From the NCBI GenBank assembly GCA_016714645.1, contig JADKCI010000002.1, forward strand, positions 806,001 to 870,000: a stretch of DNA of 64,000 nt, written 5' to 3'. Under the pieces are notes generated by a model. The model had not been told where the DNA came from, ran no database searches, and was given only the letters and a program-made list of their open reading frames with translations. The DNA comes from Chromatiaceae bacterium. GTDB taxonomy: Bacteria > Pseudomonadota > Gammaproteobacteria > Chromatiales > Chromatiaceae. Positions 1-7,748 of the stretch are shown piece by piece (within the stretch, counting starts at the first letter, position 1; each line of letters opens with the position of its first letter). A program made the position numbers and the translations under genes.

Positions 1-569
1 CGGTCCAGCCGCAGCCCGCGCTACGGCCTGAGTTACGGCTGGTAGAATCACAACCCGAGGCTGTGCCGGAGCCCCCATCCCAACCCCCCATCCTCGGCTT
101 TGCCGGGGGCATCGCCCCGGATGCCTGTCTGTTGCTGATCCACGTCGATGTGGACGACCTGATCGAGGACCAGGACCGCCCACGGCTCGCTCGTCTGCTT
201 GCGGCTAACACCGGCTGGCGAGTCGCCAGTGCCGCCTCCTTCGGCTCCGGTACCCTCATGACCGAGGGTGTGATCCAGTGGCTGGCGGAACAGGATTGGC
301 AGGCCCCGCCGGCCCGGGTCGTGATCCTCATGGATGGCTCCCAGCCACCTATCACCGAGAACCTGCGCTTCCTGCGGGAACTGCGCGCCGCCGCCGGTAC
401 CCATGCTCAACTCCTGCTCGCCCTGGTCGGCGATCCCCAGGATGATGATCCTCTGCCGCCGGTACGAGCCTTTGACTTCACCGACTGGCAGCGCAAGATC
501 GACGCGCTGGGCGATCCCTACCTGCGTCTGGCCATGCTGGCACCCCCCCACTCGGATGGAGAGCCTTGA
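1..569 (+). CDS. DUF2868 domain protein, C-terminal part (5' end outside window)
   Basis: The reading frame is open from the first base of the window to a TGA at 567-569, so this is the 3' end of a longer gene. The visible 188 or so residues show a beta-strand/Asp pattern (LLLIHVDVDDL, VVILMDGSQPP) and end in LRLAMLAP. In many Gammaproteobacteria a DUF2868 membrane protein sits directly before a DUF3482 GTPase, and the gene below is of that type, so the name rests partly on context. The stop overlaps the ATG of the next gene (TGATG), which suggests translational coupling and joint function, perhaps membrane-associated. Function is unknown. No helix that would cross a membrane is visible in this part. 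A GTG at 63 is internal and not a credible start. Confidence 0.6.
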   Translation, partial: VQPQPALRPELRLVESQPEAVPEPPSQPPILGFAGGIAPDACLLLIHVDVDDLIEDQDRPRLARLLAANTGWRVASAASFGSGTLMTEGVIQWLAEQDWQAPPARVVILMDGSQPPITENLRFLRELRAAAGTHAQLLLALVGDPQDDDPLPPVRAFDFTDWQRKIDALGDPYLRLAMLAPPHSDGEP

Positions 570-2014
570 TGGCGATTACTAAGAGCGAGATCCCGAGACT
601 GGCGATCATGGGCCACCCCAATGCGGGTAAATCCTCGGTGGTCGCCACCCTGACCGAGAATGACCGCATCGCCATCGACCAGCGCGCGGGCACTACCACG
701 GAATCAGACTTTTATCCGGTCATCATTGACGGCGAGACCGTCATCGAGTTCATCGACACCCCCGGTTTCCAGAATCCGGGGGCCATTCTGGAGTGGTTCC
801 AGGCGCACCCGGAGATTCGCGACCTGGCCCGGGAGTTTGTCAAGACCCATCGCCACGATCCCATCTTCTCCCACGATTGCGCCCTCCTGGAGCCGGTGGC
901 CATGGGGGCGGGCATGATCCTGGTGGTGGACGGCTCCAAGCGCATCAAGGAAAAGGATCGCATCGAGATCGAACTGATGCGTCTCACCGCGCGGCCGCGC
1001 ATGGCGATTCTCAATAATCTGACCAAGGAGACCCGCCACCTGGCCCAGTGGCAGGATACCTTGAGCAAGGGCTTCAACTCGGTGCGCGAATTTAACGCCC
1101 ACCGCGCCACCTATGGCGAGCGCATCAAGTTGCTCAAGGCCCTCAAGAGCATCGATCAGCGCTGGGAGGAGCGGCTGGCGCGGACCATCGATGCCTTCGA
1201 ACGCGATTGGGATCGGCGCACCGATCAGGCGGTGGATACCATCCTGACCCTCATGAAGGAGGCCCTGGGATTCCGGGTGAGCAAGACTTTCAAGGAAGCC
1301 AGGCTGGAGATGTCGGGGGGGCGCGATCAGGCCAAGGCCGAGGTGATGGTGGATCTGGAAGATAGTCTGCGCAAGCTGGAGGCCAATGCCCACCGCCAGA
1401 TCCGCGCCAACTTTCGGCACCATGTCTGGGACCAGTCGCCCGACTCACTGTTGGCCAAGGACTTGCTGTCTGACGAGGTGAACCGGGCCTTGGGGCTATC
1501 CCGGCGGGCCCTTGCCTTGGCCGGCATGACCGCCGGGGCTGCGACGGGCGCCGGGGTGGACATGGCGCTGGCCGGGACCTCCCTGGGTGGGGCGGCCTTT
1601 GTGGGTGCCATCGCGGGCGGATTGCTGGGGCTCGCGGGTGGCAAGGTCCTGGCCAAGCTGGATATCGAGATCAAACCGGGTACCGCGCGCTTCACCGCGG
1701 GTCCGGTCTCCAACCCCAAGTTCCCCTTTATCCTGCTCGACCGTGCCTTGCTCTTCAGTGCCCGGGCCATGAACTGGGCCCACGGGCGCCAGGCGGCGAA
1801 CGAGGCCGCCCTGGACAAGGTCCCGGAGAAACCCATCCCGGTGACGGGATTCACCGAAGAGCTGAACACCGCCGAGCAGCGTGAGTTGGCGCGGTTCTTC
1901 ACCGCTATTCGTAAGGGCAAGGCGTCCGATCGGGAGGATGCTTGCCGGGCCATCGTCAAACGCGTCCTGCGCGATCTCTCCGAGAATCGCATCGACAGCC
2001 GGGTCCACCTGTGA
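569..2014 (+). CDS. GTPase of the Era/dynamin-like class with DUF3482
   Basis: Protein of 481 aa. A P-loop (GHPNAGKSS, residues 15-23) and a G3 motif (DTPG, 63-66) define a TRAFAC-class G domain. A canonical NKxD was not found; the nearest candidate is NNLTKE after MAIL. Residues of about 310-370 form a Gly/Ala-rich hydrophobic hairpin (AGMTAGAATGAG and AGGLLGLAGG), as in DUF3482 proteins that probably touch membranes. The start is taken as ATG 569 rather than the TTG at 566 because it overlaps the upstream stop as TGATG. The gene pairs with the DUF2868 gene before it, and the two are likely one functional unit of unknown role. A CCGGG-AGGAA-CCCGG inverted repeat just after the stop has no T tract. 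Confidence 0.75.
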   Translation: MAITKSEIPRLAIMGHPNAGKSSVVATLTENDRIAIDQRAGTTTESDFYPVIIDGETVIEFIDTPGFQNPGAILEWFQAHPEIRDLAREFVKTHRHDPIFSHDCALLEPVAMGAGMILVVDGSKRIKEKDRIEIELMRLTARPRMAILNNLTKETRHLAQWQDTLSKGFNSVREFNAHRATYGERIKLLKALKSIDQRWEERLARTIDAFERDWDRRTDQAVDTILTLMKEALGFRVSKTFKEARLEMSGGRDQAKAEVMVDLEDSLRKLEANAHRQIRANFRHHVWDQSPDSLLAKDLLSDEVNRALGLSRRALALAGMTAGAATGAGVDMALAGTSLGGAAFVGAIAGGLLGLAGGKVLAKLDIEIKPGTARFTAGPVSNPKFPFILLDRALLFSARAMNWAHGRQAANEAALDKVPEKPIPVTGFTEELNTAEQRELARFFTAIRKGKASDREDACRAIVKRVLRDLSENRIDSRVHL

Positions 2015-2117
2015 GCCGGGAGGAACCCGGGTGGACTCTAGGCGCTATGGGCGGAGTTCCCCATGCCGCGACGATCGGGCGGCCGAGGCGGTGGCGGGTT
2101 AACCTGGATAGGGCCTG

Positions 2118-3446
2118 ATGAAATCAAACCATTCCGACTCCTGTTGCGACGTCCTCATCATTGGTGGAGGACCGGCCGGCTCTACCGCGGCCGCCCTGCT
2201 AGGAGAGAAGGGCTACCAGGTCACGCTTGTGGAAAAAGCCCGGCATCCGCGCTTCCATATCGGCGAATCCCTGTTGCCGGCTAACTTGCCACTGCTGGAG
2301 CGGCTGGGTGTGCATGCCGAGGTCGAGGGTATTGGCATGGCGAAATGGGGAGCCGAATTCATTTCCCCCTGGCACGACCATAGCCAGTCATTCGAATTCG
2401 CGGACGCCTGGGATAAGTCCATGCCGTACGCGTACCAGGTACGACGTTCGGAGTTCGACGAAATACTGATTCGTAATGCCGGGCGTCAAGGGGTTAATGT
2501 CATTGAAGGTTGTCGCGTGAGGGACGTGAAGTTCCTGCCGAATGACGAGGGCGCCATGGTCCGGGCCGAGCATGAGGATGGCCACACGGAGTCCTGGCAA
2601 TGTCGCTTCCTGATCGATGCATCAGGCCGCGATACCTTTCTGGGCAACCGGTTTAAGGCCAAGCACCGGAATCCCAAGCACAATAGCACATCGCTCTACG
2701 GCCACTTCAAGGGTGCGCGGCGCAATCCGGGCAAGCGGGAAGGCCATATCACCATCTTCTGGTTTGAGCATGGGTGGTTCTGGTTCATTCCGCTCGCGGA
2801 TGGCATCACCAGCGTCGGTGCCGTCACCTGGCCTTACTACATGAAGACCCGTACCAAGCCGTTGCAGGGTTTCTTCATGGATCTCATCGCCCAGTGCCCA
2901 GCCCTCGCGGAGCGACTCCAGGATGCGGCACTGGTGTCGGAGGTGGAGGCCACGGGCAATTTTTCCTATACCTGCGACCACACCCATGGCACCTGCTACC
3001 TGCTGCTGGGCGATGCCTACGCTTTTATCGATCCGGTTTTCTCGTCCGGCGTCATGCTGGCCATGAACAGTGCCTTTGCCGGGTCCGAGGCGGTGGATAC
3101 TTGCCTCCGCGAACCGGGTAAGGCCGCCCAGGCCTTACAAGAATTTGATCGGATCATGAAGCATGGCCCCAAGGAGTTTTCCTGGCTCATCTACCGCGTC
3201 ACCAACCCCACCATGCGTAATTTATTCATGGCGCCACGCAATGTCTTCCGGGCCAAGGAGGCCTTGCTGTCGGTATTGGCCGGCGACATCTTCGGCAAGA
3301 CACCCATCTGGCGTTCCGTACTGGCATTCAAGGCGATCTATTACCTCGCCTCTCTGGCCAACCTGAAGCCGACGGTCATGGCCTGGAGGCGGCGTAAGAT
3401 GAATATCCGCTACATGGAAGACTCCGGGGAGACCAGCTACCGATGA
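2118..3446 (+). CDS. Flavin-dependent halogenase of the tryptophan-halogenase family
   Basis: Protein of 442 aa, first gene of the plus-strand aryl-polyene operon. An N-terminal FAD-binding GxGxxG (GGGPAGS, residues 16-22) is followed by HIGESLLP (48-54). Lys76 lies in GMAKWGAEF, where phenol- and pyrrole-type halogenases carry the catalytic lysine that activates hypohalous acid. The halogenase signature WxWxIP is complete (W220, W222, I224, P225). These residues separate true halogenases from the related geranylgeranyl-reductase-like oxidoreductases and monooxygenases. The expected reaction is FADH2-, O2- and halide-dependent chlorination or bromination of an electron-rich aryl ring; xanthomonadins and flexirubins carry such halogens. 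A partner flavin reductase is not present nearby. The halide and substrate cannot be read from the sequence. The gene overlaps the chorismatase by four bases (ATGA). Confidence 0.82.
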   Translation: MKSNHSDSCCDVLIIGGGPAGSTAAALLGEKGYQVTLVEKARHPRFHIGESLLPANLPLLERLGVHAEVEGIGMAKWGAEFISPWHDHSQSFEFADAWDKSMPYAYQVRRSEFDEILIRNAGRQGVNVIEGCRVRDVKFLPNDEGAMVRAEHEDGHTESWQCRFLIDASGRDTFLGNRFKAKHRNPKHNSTSLYGHFKGARRNPGKREGHITIFWFEHGWFWFIPLADGITSVGAVTWPYYMKTRTKPLQGFFMDLIAQCPALAERLQDAALVSEVEATGNFSYTCDHTHGTCYLLLGDAYAFIDPVFSSGVMLAMNSAFAGSEAVDTCLREPGKAAQALQEFDRIMKHGPKEFSWLIYRVTNPTMRNLFMAPRNVFRAKEALLSVLAGDIFGKTPIWRSVLAFKAIYYLASLANLKPTVMAWRRRKMNIRYMEDSGETSYR

Positions 3447-4504
3447 AACCTACGGGAGATATCCTGCGGCTGGAATACCTACCCGCATCTCGGGTTTGGC
3501 AGCGCGCGCACGACGAACAGGACAGTACACTCGGCGGCGTCTGCTTTTCGCACCCCGCCATCTCTCATGATGCCGTGGGGCTGCCGCTCGTGGCCGTGGA
3601 CATGCGCTTGCCGGCAGGCCAAGAGGCCATCTGCGTGGTCTGGCATAGCCAGGAACCTCTGCATTCCGGCCGGCATGGCCATATCCGCTATCGTCAGGGT
3701 GAAACCTTGCTGTTCGGCTGTCTGACCCTGGAAGAAGCTGCTGGGGATAGGCACCTGGATTCGCGCACTCCCCTGCAGGTCGCGACGGAGGCCGCCTACC
3801 AGTCTATCTTTGAGCTACTCGAATCCCGCGGCTATAACGCCGTTTTACGCTTCTGGAATTATTTTCCGGCGATCAATTGGGTAAGTCACAACATGGAGCG
3901 TTACCACCAGTTTAACATTGGCCGCCAGGATGCTTTCCTTGCCCATGGCCGCTTAGTCATCGGTAATGTACCGGCCGCATGCGCCCTTGGCTCCGCTGCC
4001 GGCCGCCTCCACATCACCTTCCTAGCTGCCCGGGCGGACATGATGGGCATCGAAAACCCGCGGCAGGTCAGCGCTTACCATTACCCCAGCCGGTACGGTC
4101 CGCGCAGCCCGACCTTCTCCCGCGCCTCCCTCGTCAACCTGGGCGGATGTGACATGCTGTTCATCTCCGGCACGGCCAGCATCGTTGGTCATGAGACCCT
4201 GCACGTTGGCGATGTGGCGGCGCAGACACGGGAATCCCTCCACAACATTGAAAGCGTCGTCGCGGAGGCCAACCGCCGGGCCCCAAAGGCCAACTTCCGC
4301 CTCGACAACCTTGCCTACAACATCTATGTTCGACATCCAGAAGACCTGGTCAGGGTGCGCCATGAAATGACACAATTTATCGGCCTCCCAGTGTCGGCCG
4401 TTTTCTTGCACGCCGATATCTGCCGCGCCGACCTGTTGGTCGAAATCGAGGCATCCGGCGGCCATGCCATCCCTCCCCTATCACAATTCGAGGCACGGTC
4501 ATGA
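3443..4504 (+). CDS. xanB2: XanB2/FkbO-like chorismatase (pteridine-dependent dioxygenase-like)
   Basis: Protein of 353 aa, the usual length for the chorismatase family. It shows family blocks RFWNYFPAIN (about residue 135), AYHYP, and FISGTASIVGHET (about 235-247). XanB2 of Xanthomonas hydrolyses chorismate to 3- and 4-hydroxybenzoate, which feed xanthomonadin and ubiquinone; FkbO and Hyg5 relatives make other chorismate products. Here the gene lies between a halogenase and pigment-export genes in an aryl-polyene locus, so supply of the hydroxybenzoate starter is the natural role. No tyrosine or histidine ammonia-lyase, the alternative starter source, is present in the locus. The start overlaps the halogenase stop, and the stop overlaps the next ATG (ATGA at 4501-4504). 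Product specificity (3-HBA or 4-HBA) is not predictable from inspection. Confidence 0.82.
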   Translation: MKPTGDILRLEYLPASRVWQRAHDEQDSTLGGVCFSHPAISHDAVGLPLVAVDMRLPAGQEAICVVWHSQEPLHSGRHGHIRYRQGETLLFGCLTLEEAAGDRHLDSRTPLQVATEAAYQSIFELLESRGYNAVLRFWNYFPAINWVSHNMERYHQFNIGRQDAFLAHGRLVIGNVPAACALGSAAGRLHITFLAARADMMGIENPRQVSAYHYPSRYGPRSPTFSRASLVNLGGCDMLFISGTASIVGHETLHVGDVAAQTRESLHNIESVVAEANRRAPKANFRLDNLAYNIYVRHPEDLVRVRHEMTQFIGLPVSAVFLHADICRADLLVEIEASGGHAIPPLSQFEARS

Positions 4505-5341
4505 CCCACCACCGCAGTCAGGCCGCCCCTCGTCGCTCTGCCGCTGGCCTGTCTTCCTGTCCTTGGCATCGCCAGCGAAAAGCCCCTCTGGGAATTGGGC
4601 GCCGGCCTAACCACGCTCTACTTCCCGGACTATCCCGGTTCGGACCAATCCCGTGCCTACGGCCTGCCCTTCCCCTACTTCATCTATCGCGGTGATTTCT
4701 TCAAGGCGGACCGAGACGGCGTTCGTGGTATCTTCTTCGACAGTGACCGCATTGAACTCAACATAAGCATCGGTGCCTCGTTGCCAGTGAACAGCGACGA
4801 AAATCGTGCTCGCCAGGGTATGCCGGACCTGCAACCAACGGTGGAGGCTGGACCGGCGCTCGATATCAGTCTTTGGCGCACCAACGACCGGCGCTACCAA
4901 CTCGACCTGCGGCTGCCCGTGCGGATAGCCGTCACCGTGACCGGTGGGATGGAGGATATTGGCTGGGTGTTCTCGCCCCGCCTCAACCTAGACATCCTCG
5001 ATGTCGCGGGGCTTTCTGGCTGGAATCTAGGATTGCTCGCGGGACCCATGATTGGCTCCGAACGCAATCATGACTACTTCTATTCGGTGGCTCCGCAATA
5101 TGCCACCACCGACCGCCCGGCCTTCGACGCCAAGGGCGGTTATGCCGGTAGCCAGTTTTTGATTGCGGTGTCGAAACGCTATTCGAAGTATTGGGTTGGC
5201 GCCTTTGCCCGCTGGGACAGCCTCCAGGGGGCGGCCTTCGCCGATAGCCCGCTGGTCGAGAACGACTATGCGTTTTCCGCCGGGATTGGCGTCGCCTGGA
5301 TACTGGGGGAATCGTCCACTCGCGTCGAGGCGTTCGAGTGA
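4501..5341 (+). CDS. MipA/OmpV-family outer-membrane protein, frameshifted in the signal peptide
   Basis: The mature domain (from about 4580, in the frame of 4595) has alternating beta-strand character and MipA/OmpV features: LGAGLTTLYFPDYPGSDQ near the start, repeated amphipathic strands, and a C-terminal FSAGIGVAWIL strand. No start codon exists in that frame upstream; a TGA blocks it at 4502-4504. The coupled ATG at 4501 is in another frame. Removing one C from the CCCC at 4526-4529 joins the two frames and yields MTHHRSQAALVALPLACL, followed by VLGIAS, a convincing signal peptide. Either the sequence has one surplus C or the gene is inactivated. The family forms outer-membrane barrels; in this locus it may help place the pigment or keep the envelope stable. 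Its stop overlaps the next GTG. Confidence 0.72.
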
Positions 5342-6177
5342 GCGCTGACCTGGTTTCATTACCTGGCTTACTACAGCGCTGGGTCCATCGGCTCTACGAA
5401 TACGGTGCGCTGTGGTTCGGCTTGGGACTGCTCGGTACGATTTCCCTAACCTGGTCGCTTCTCGCAGTGCCACTCTATTTCGTCGTGCCTAAGCGCTGGG
5501 CCGACCCGCTTGGGCGTTGGGCCGTCACCCGTATTTTTCGCTTCTACCTTGGGGCACTCGCCTTGATCGGCGCTTGCCGATTCGATATCCGCGCCCTCGA
5601 TACCTTGCGCGCCGAAGGACCGCTGGTGATCGCCCCCAACCACCCCAGCCTGCTCGACGCCCCGATGGTCATCTCGCGTCTGCCCAACCTCGCCTGCATC
5701 ATGAAGGCGGACATCGTCGATAACGTCTTTCTCGGTGCCAGCGCACGGTTGGCGGGATACATCCGCAATGACGCGCAACTGAGCATGATCAAGCAGGCAA
5801 TGGCCGAGCTGAAAAGCGGCAGTCACCTGTTACTCTTTCCTGAAGGCACTCGTACCACCCGCTGGCCGATCAATCCCTGCAAGGGCACGACCGCCCTCAT
5901 CGCCAAGTGGGCAAAGGTGCCCATTCAGACCGTGTTCATCGAGGCCGACTCCGCCTACCTCAGCAAGGGCTGGCCCCTGTTGCGTCGCCCGACGCTCCCT
6001 ATCACCTATCGCATCCGGCTCGGTCGACGTTTCGAGCCGCCGGAACAGGCCGGGGTCATGACCGAGGAACTAGAGCGCTATTTTCTTGATGAGTTGCGCA
6101 ATATCCCCTGCGTTCTGCCGCCCTGCATAGTGCAGGGCGCGGAATCCGGTAGGCTCAGCACATCTGATGTTACCTGA
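5338..6177 (+). CDS. PlsC-type 1-acylglycerol-3-phosphate acyltransferase-like protein
   Basis: Protein of 279 aa. The acyltransferase motif I NHPSLLD (HX4D, residues 101-107) and motif III FPEGTR (167-172) are intact, preceded by two hydrophobic N-terminal segments (about 23-50 and 66-80), so it should be an inner-membrane enzyme with a cytoplasmic active site. Aryl-polyene and flexirubin loci carry such acyltransferases, thought to attach the polyene acyl chain to a lipid or glycolipid. The GTG start at 5338 overlaps the upstream TGA (GTGA). A housekeeping phosphatidic-acid-synthesis role is possible but less likely in this operon position. The acyl donor and acceptor are unknown. Confidence 0.78.
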   Translation: MSADLVSLPGLLQRWVHRLYEYGALWFGLGLLGTISLTWSLLAVPLYFVVPKRWADPLGRWAVTRIFRFYLGALALIGACRFDIRALDTLRAEGPLVIAPNHPSLLDAPMVISRLPNLACIMKADIVDNVFLGASARLAGYIRNDAQLSMIKQAMAELKSGSHLLLFPEGTRTTRWPINPCKGTTALIAKWAKVPIQTVFIEADSAYLSKGWPLLRRPTLPITYRIRLGRRFEPPEQAGVMTEELERYFLDELRNIPCVLPPCIVQGAESGRLSTSDVT

Positions 6178-6937
6178 CATGAATAACTCCATCACCCATC
6201 TGGTGATGATTCCCAGCTATGACCCCGGTGCCCAGGTCTATGACACGGTGCGCGCCGCCCGCCGGCAATGGACGCCGGTGTGGGTGGTGGTTGACGGCTG
6301 CACCGACGGGACGGTCGCCGGTCTCCAAGCGATGGCGGCCACGGATCCGGGCCTCAGGGTGGTAGTCTTGCCGGAAAACCGGGGTAAGGGTGCGGCAGTC
6401 TTGCAAGGCCTTGACCTCGCCGCGAGTGAAGGTTTTACCCACGCGCTCACCTTAGACTCGGACGGCCAACACCCGGTCGACCTTATCCCAGTCTTTATGG
6501 CTACCTCCATTGCGGCCCCGGACTGTATGGTGCTAGGCGTGCCGGTGTTCGATGCCAACGCGCCAAAGTTGCGCGTACAGGGCCGCAAGGTATCCAACGC
6601 CTGGGCCAACCTGGAGACCCTGTGGATGGGTATCGGTGATTCCCTCTATGGCTTTCGCGTCTATCCCATCGAACCCTTGCGCCAGGTCATGCATGGCCAG
6701 CGCTGGATGCGCCGTTTCGACTTCGATCCCGAGGCGGTGGTACGCCTGTGCTGGCGCGGCGTCCGCCCTATCAACCTGCCCGCGCCGGTGAGATATCTTG
6801 CCGCCGACCAAGGTGGCGTCTCTCACTTTAATTATCTGCGCGACAATGCCCTGCTCACCTGGATGCACATTCGTCTAATGCTGGGTCTCCTGCCGCGATT
6901 ACCCTCCCTCTTTCCGCGACGTTTGTGCATACGATGA
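6167..6937 (+). CDS. Family 2 glycosyltransferase
   Basis: Protein of up to 256 aa with a GT-A fold: an N-terminal VMIPSYDPG strand-loop, VVDGCTDGT (nucleotide-binding Asp), and TLDSDGQHP with the metal-binding DxD-like triad. The C-terminus ends in a short hydrophobic stretch (LMLGLLPRLPSLF) but no clear membrane anchor. ATG 6167 lies inside the previous gene; ATG 6179, just after that gene's stop, gives a protein four residues shorter and is equally credible. GT2 enzymes are regular members of aryl-polyene loci and may add a sugar to the lipid anchor or the aryl end of the pigment. The donor sugar is not predictable. The stop overlaps the next ATG. Confidence 0.8.
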   Translation: MLPDMNNSITHLVMIPSYDPGAQVYDTVRAARRQWTPVWVVVDGCTDGTVAGLQAMAATDPGLRVVVLPENRGKGAAVLQGLDLAASEGFTHALTLDSDGQHPVDLIPVFMATSIAAPDCMVLGVPVFDANAPKLRVQGRKVSNAWANLETLWMGIGDSLYGFRVYPIEPLRQVMHGQRWMRRFDFDPEAVVRLCWRGVRPINLPAPVRYLAADQGGVSHFNYLRDNALLTWMHIRLMLGLLPRLPSLFPRRLCIR

Positions 6938-7710
6938 ACCAACGCCTCGATCCATCTGACGATGTTGTACATGCGCCGCACCCGCTGCTGACGGAGTACT
7001 ACTCCAGCGAGGAAGAGCGGTTCGGCTTCGTGCGCCAGATTTTTGACAGTACCGCGTCGGATTATGACCGGATCGAACGGCTGCTAGCGCTGGGAAGCGG
7101 GCCTTGGTATCGAGGGCAAGCGTTGAAGCGGGCCGGTCTTAAGCCGGGCATGCGCATTGTCGACATCGGCGTAGGCACCGGTTTGGTGGCCCGTGAGGCC
7201 GTTAAGCAGGTGGGTGACCCCAGCCTGGTGACTGGCGTCGACCCGAGCATCGGCATGCTGGCCAACGCCCATTTGCCGACAGGCGTTCACCTCGTGGAGG
7301 GCAGGGCGGAAGGAATTCCGCTTCCCAACGGTGGTTTTGATTTTCTGAGCATGGGCTATGCTTTGCGCCATATTGGCGATCTATCGGCCGCCTTTAGCGA
7401 ATTCCATCGCGTCCTTAAACCGGGTGGCCGATTGTGTCTGCTCGAGATCACCAAACCGGAACGGACCTGGAGCCAGTTCCTGCTTAAAGTCTACATGCGC
7501 GGCGCGGTGCCGGTCCTGGCCCGCCTGATTGGCGGCAGTGCCGAAACGGCTAGATTGTGGCGCTATTACTGGGATACCGTTGATGCCTGTGTGTCTCCGG
7601 ACAGGGTCATCCATACGCTGGAGGCCACCGGCTTTACCGGAGTGAAGCGGCACATCGAAACACGCGCACTGGCAATCCTTGCCGAATATCAAGCGGTTAA
7701 GCCCGGCTGA
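6934..7710 (+). CDS. Class I SAM-dependent methyltransferase (UbiE/COQ5-like)
   Basis: Protein of 258 aa, last gene of the plus-strand pigment operon. The SAM-binding motif I is MRIVDIGVGTG, followed by VTGVDPSIGML (motif post-I Asp) and a GFDFLSMGYALRHIGD block typical of UbiE-like enzymes. ATG 6934 overlaps the upstream stop (ATGA) and is preferred to GTG 6925. Methylation of the aryl ring or its hydroxyl would match the methylated aryl heads of many aryl polyenes. A quinone-synthesis role is an alternative, since ubiquinone pathways use the same fold, but the operon context argues for the pigment. It ends 38 bases from the convergent antiporter gene. Confidence 0.78.
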   Translation: MNQRLDPSDDVVHAPHPLLTEYYSSEEERFGFVRQIFDSTASDYDRIERLLALGSGPWYRGQALKRAGLKPGMRIVDIGVGTGLVAREAVKQVGDPSLVTGVDPSIGMLANAHLPTGVHLVEGRAEGIPLPNGGFDFLSMGYALRHIGDLSAAFSEFHRVLKPGGRLCLLEITKPERTWSQFLLKVYMRGAVPVLARLIGGSAETARLWRYYWDTVDACVSPDRVIHTLEATGFTGVKRHIETRALAILAEYQAVKPG

Positions 7711-7748
7711 GCCACATGCGGGTAGGCTGAGTGCATACTGGGGCAGGC

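Noticed and set aside
7711..7748. GGCTGAG/CTCAGC inverted blocks between the convergent APE operons as a terminator
   Set aside because: Distant, partly mismatched and without a T tract on either strand.
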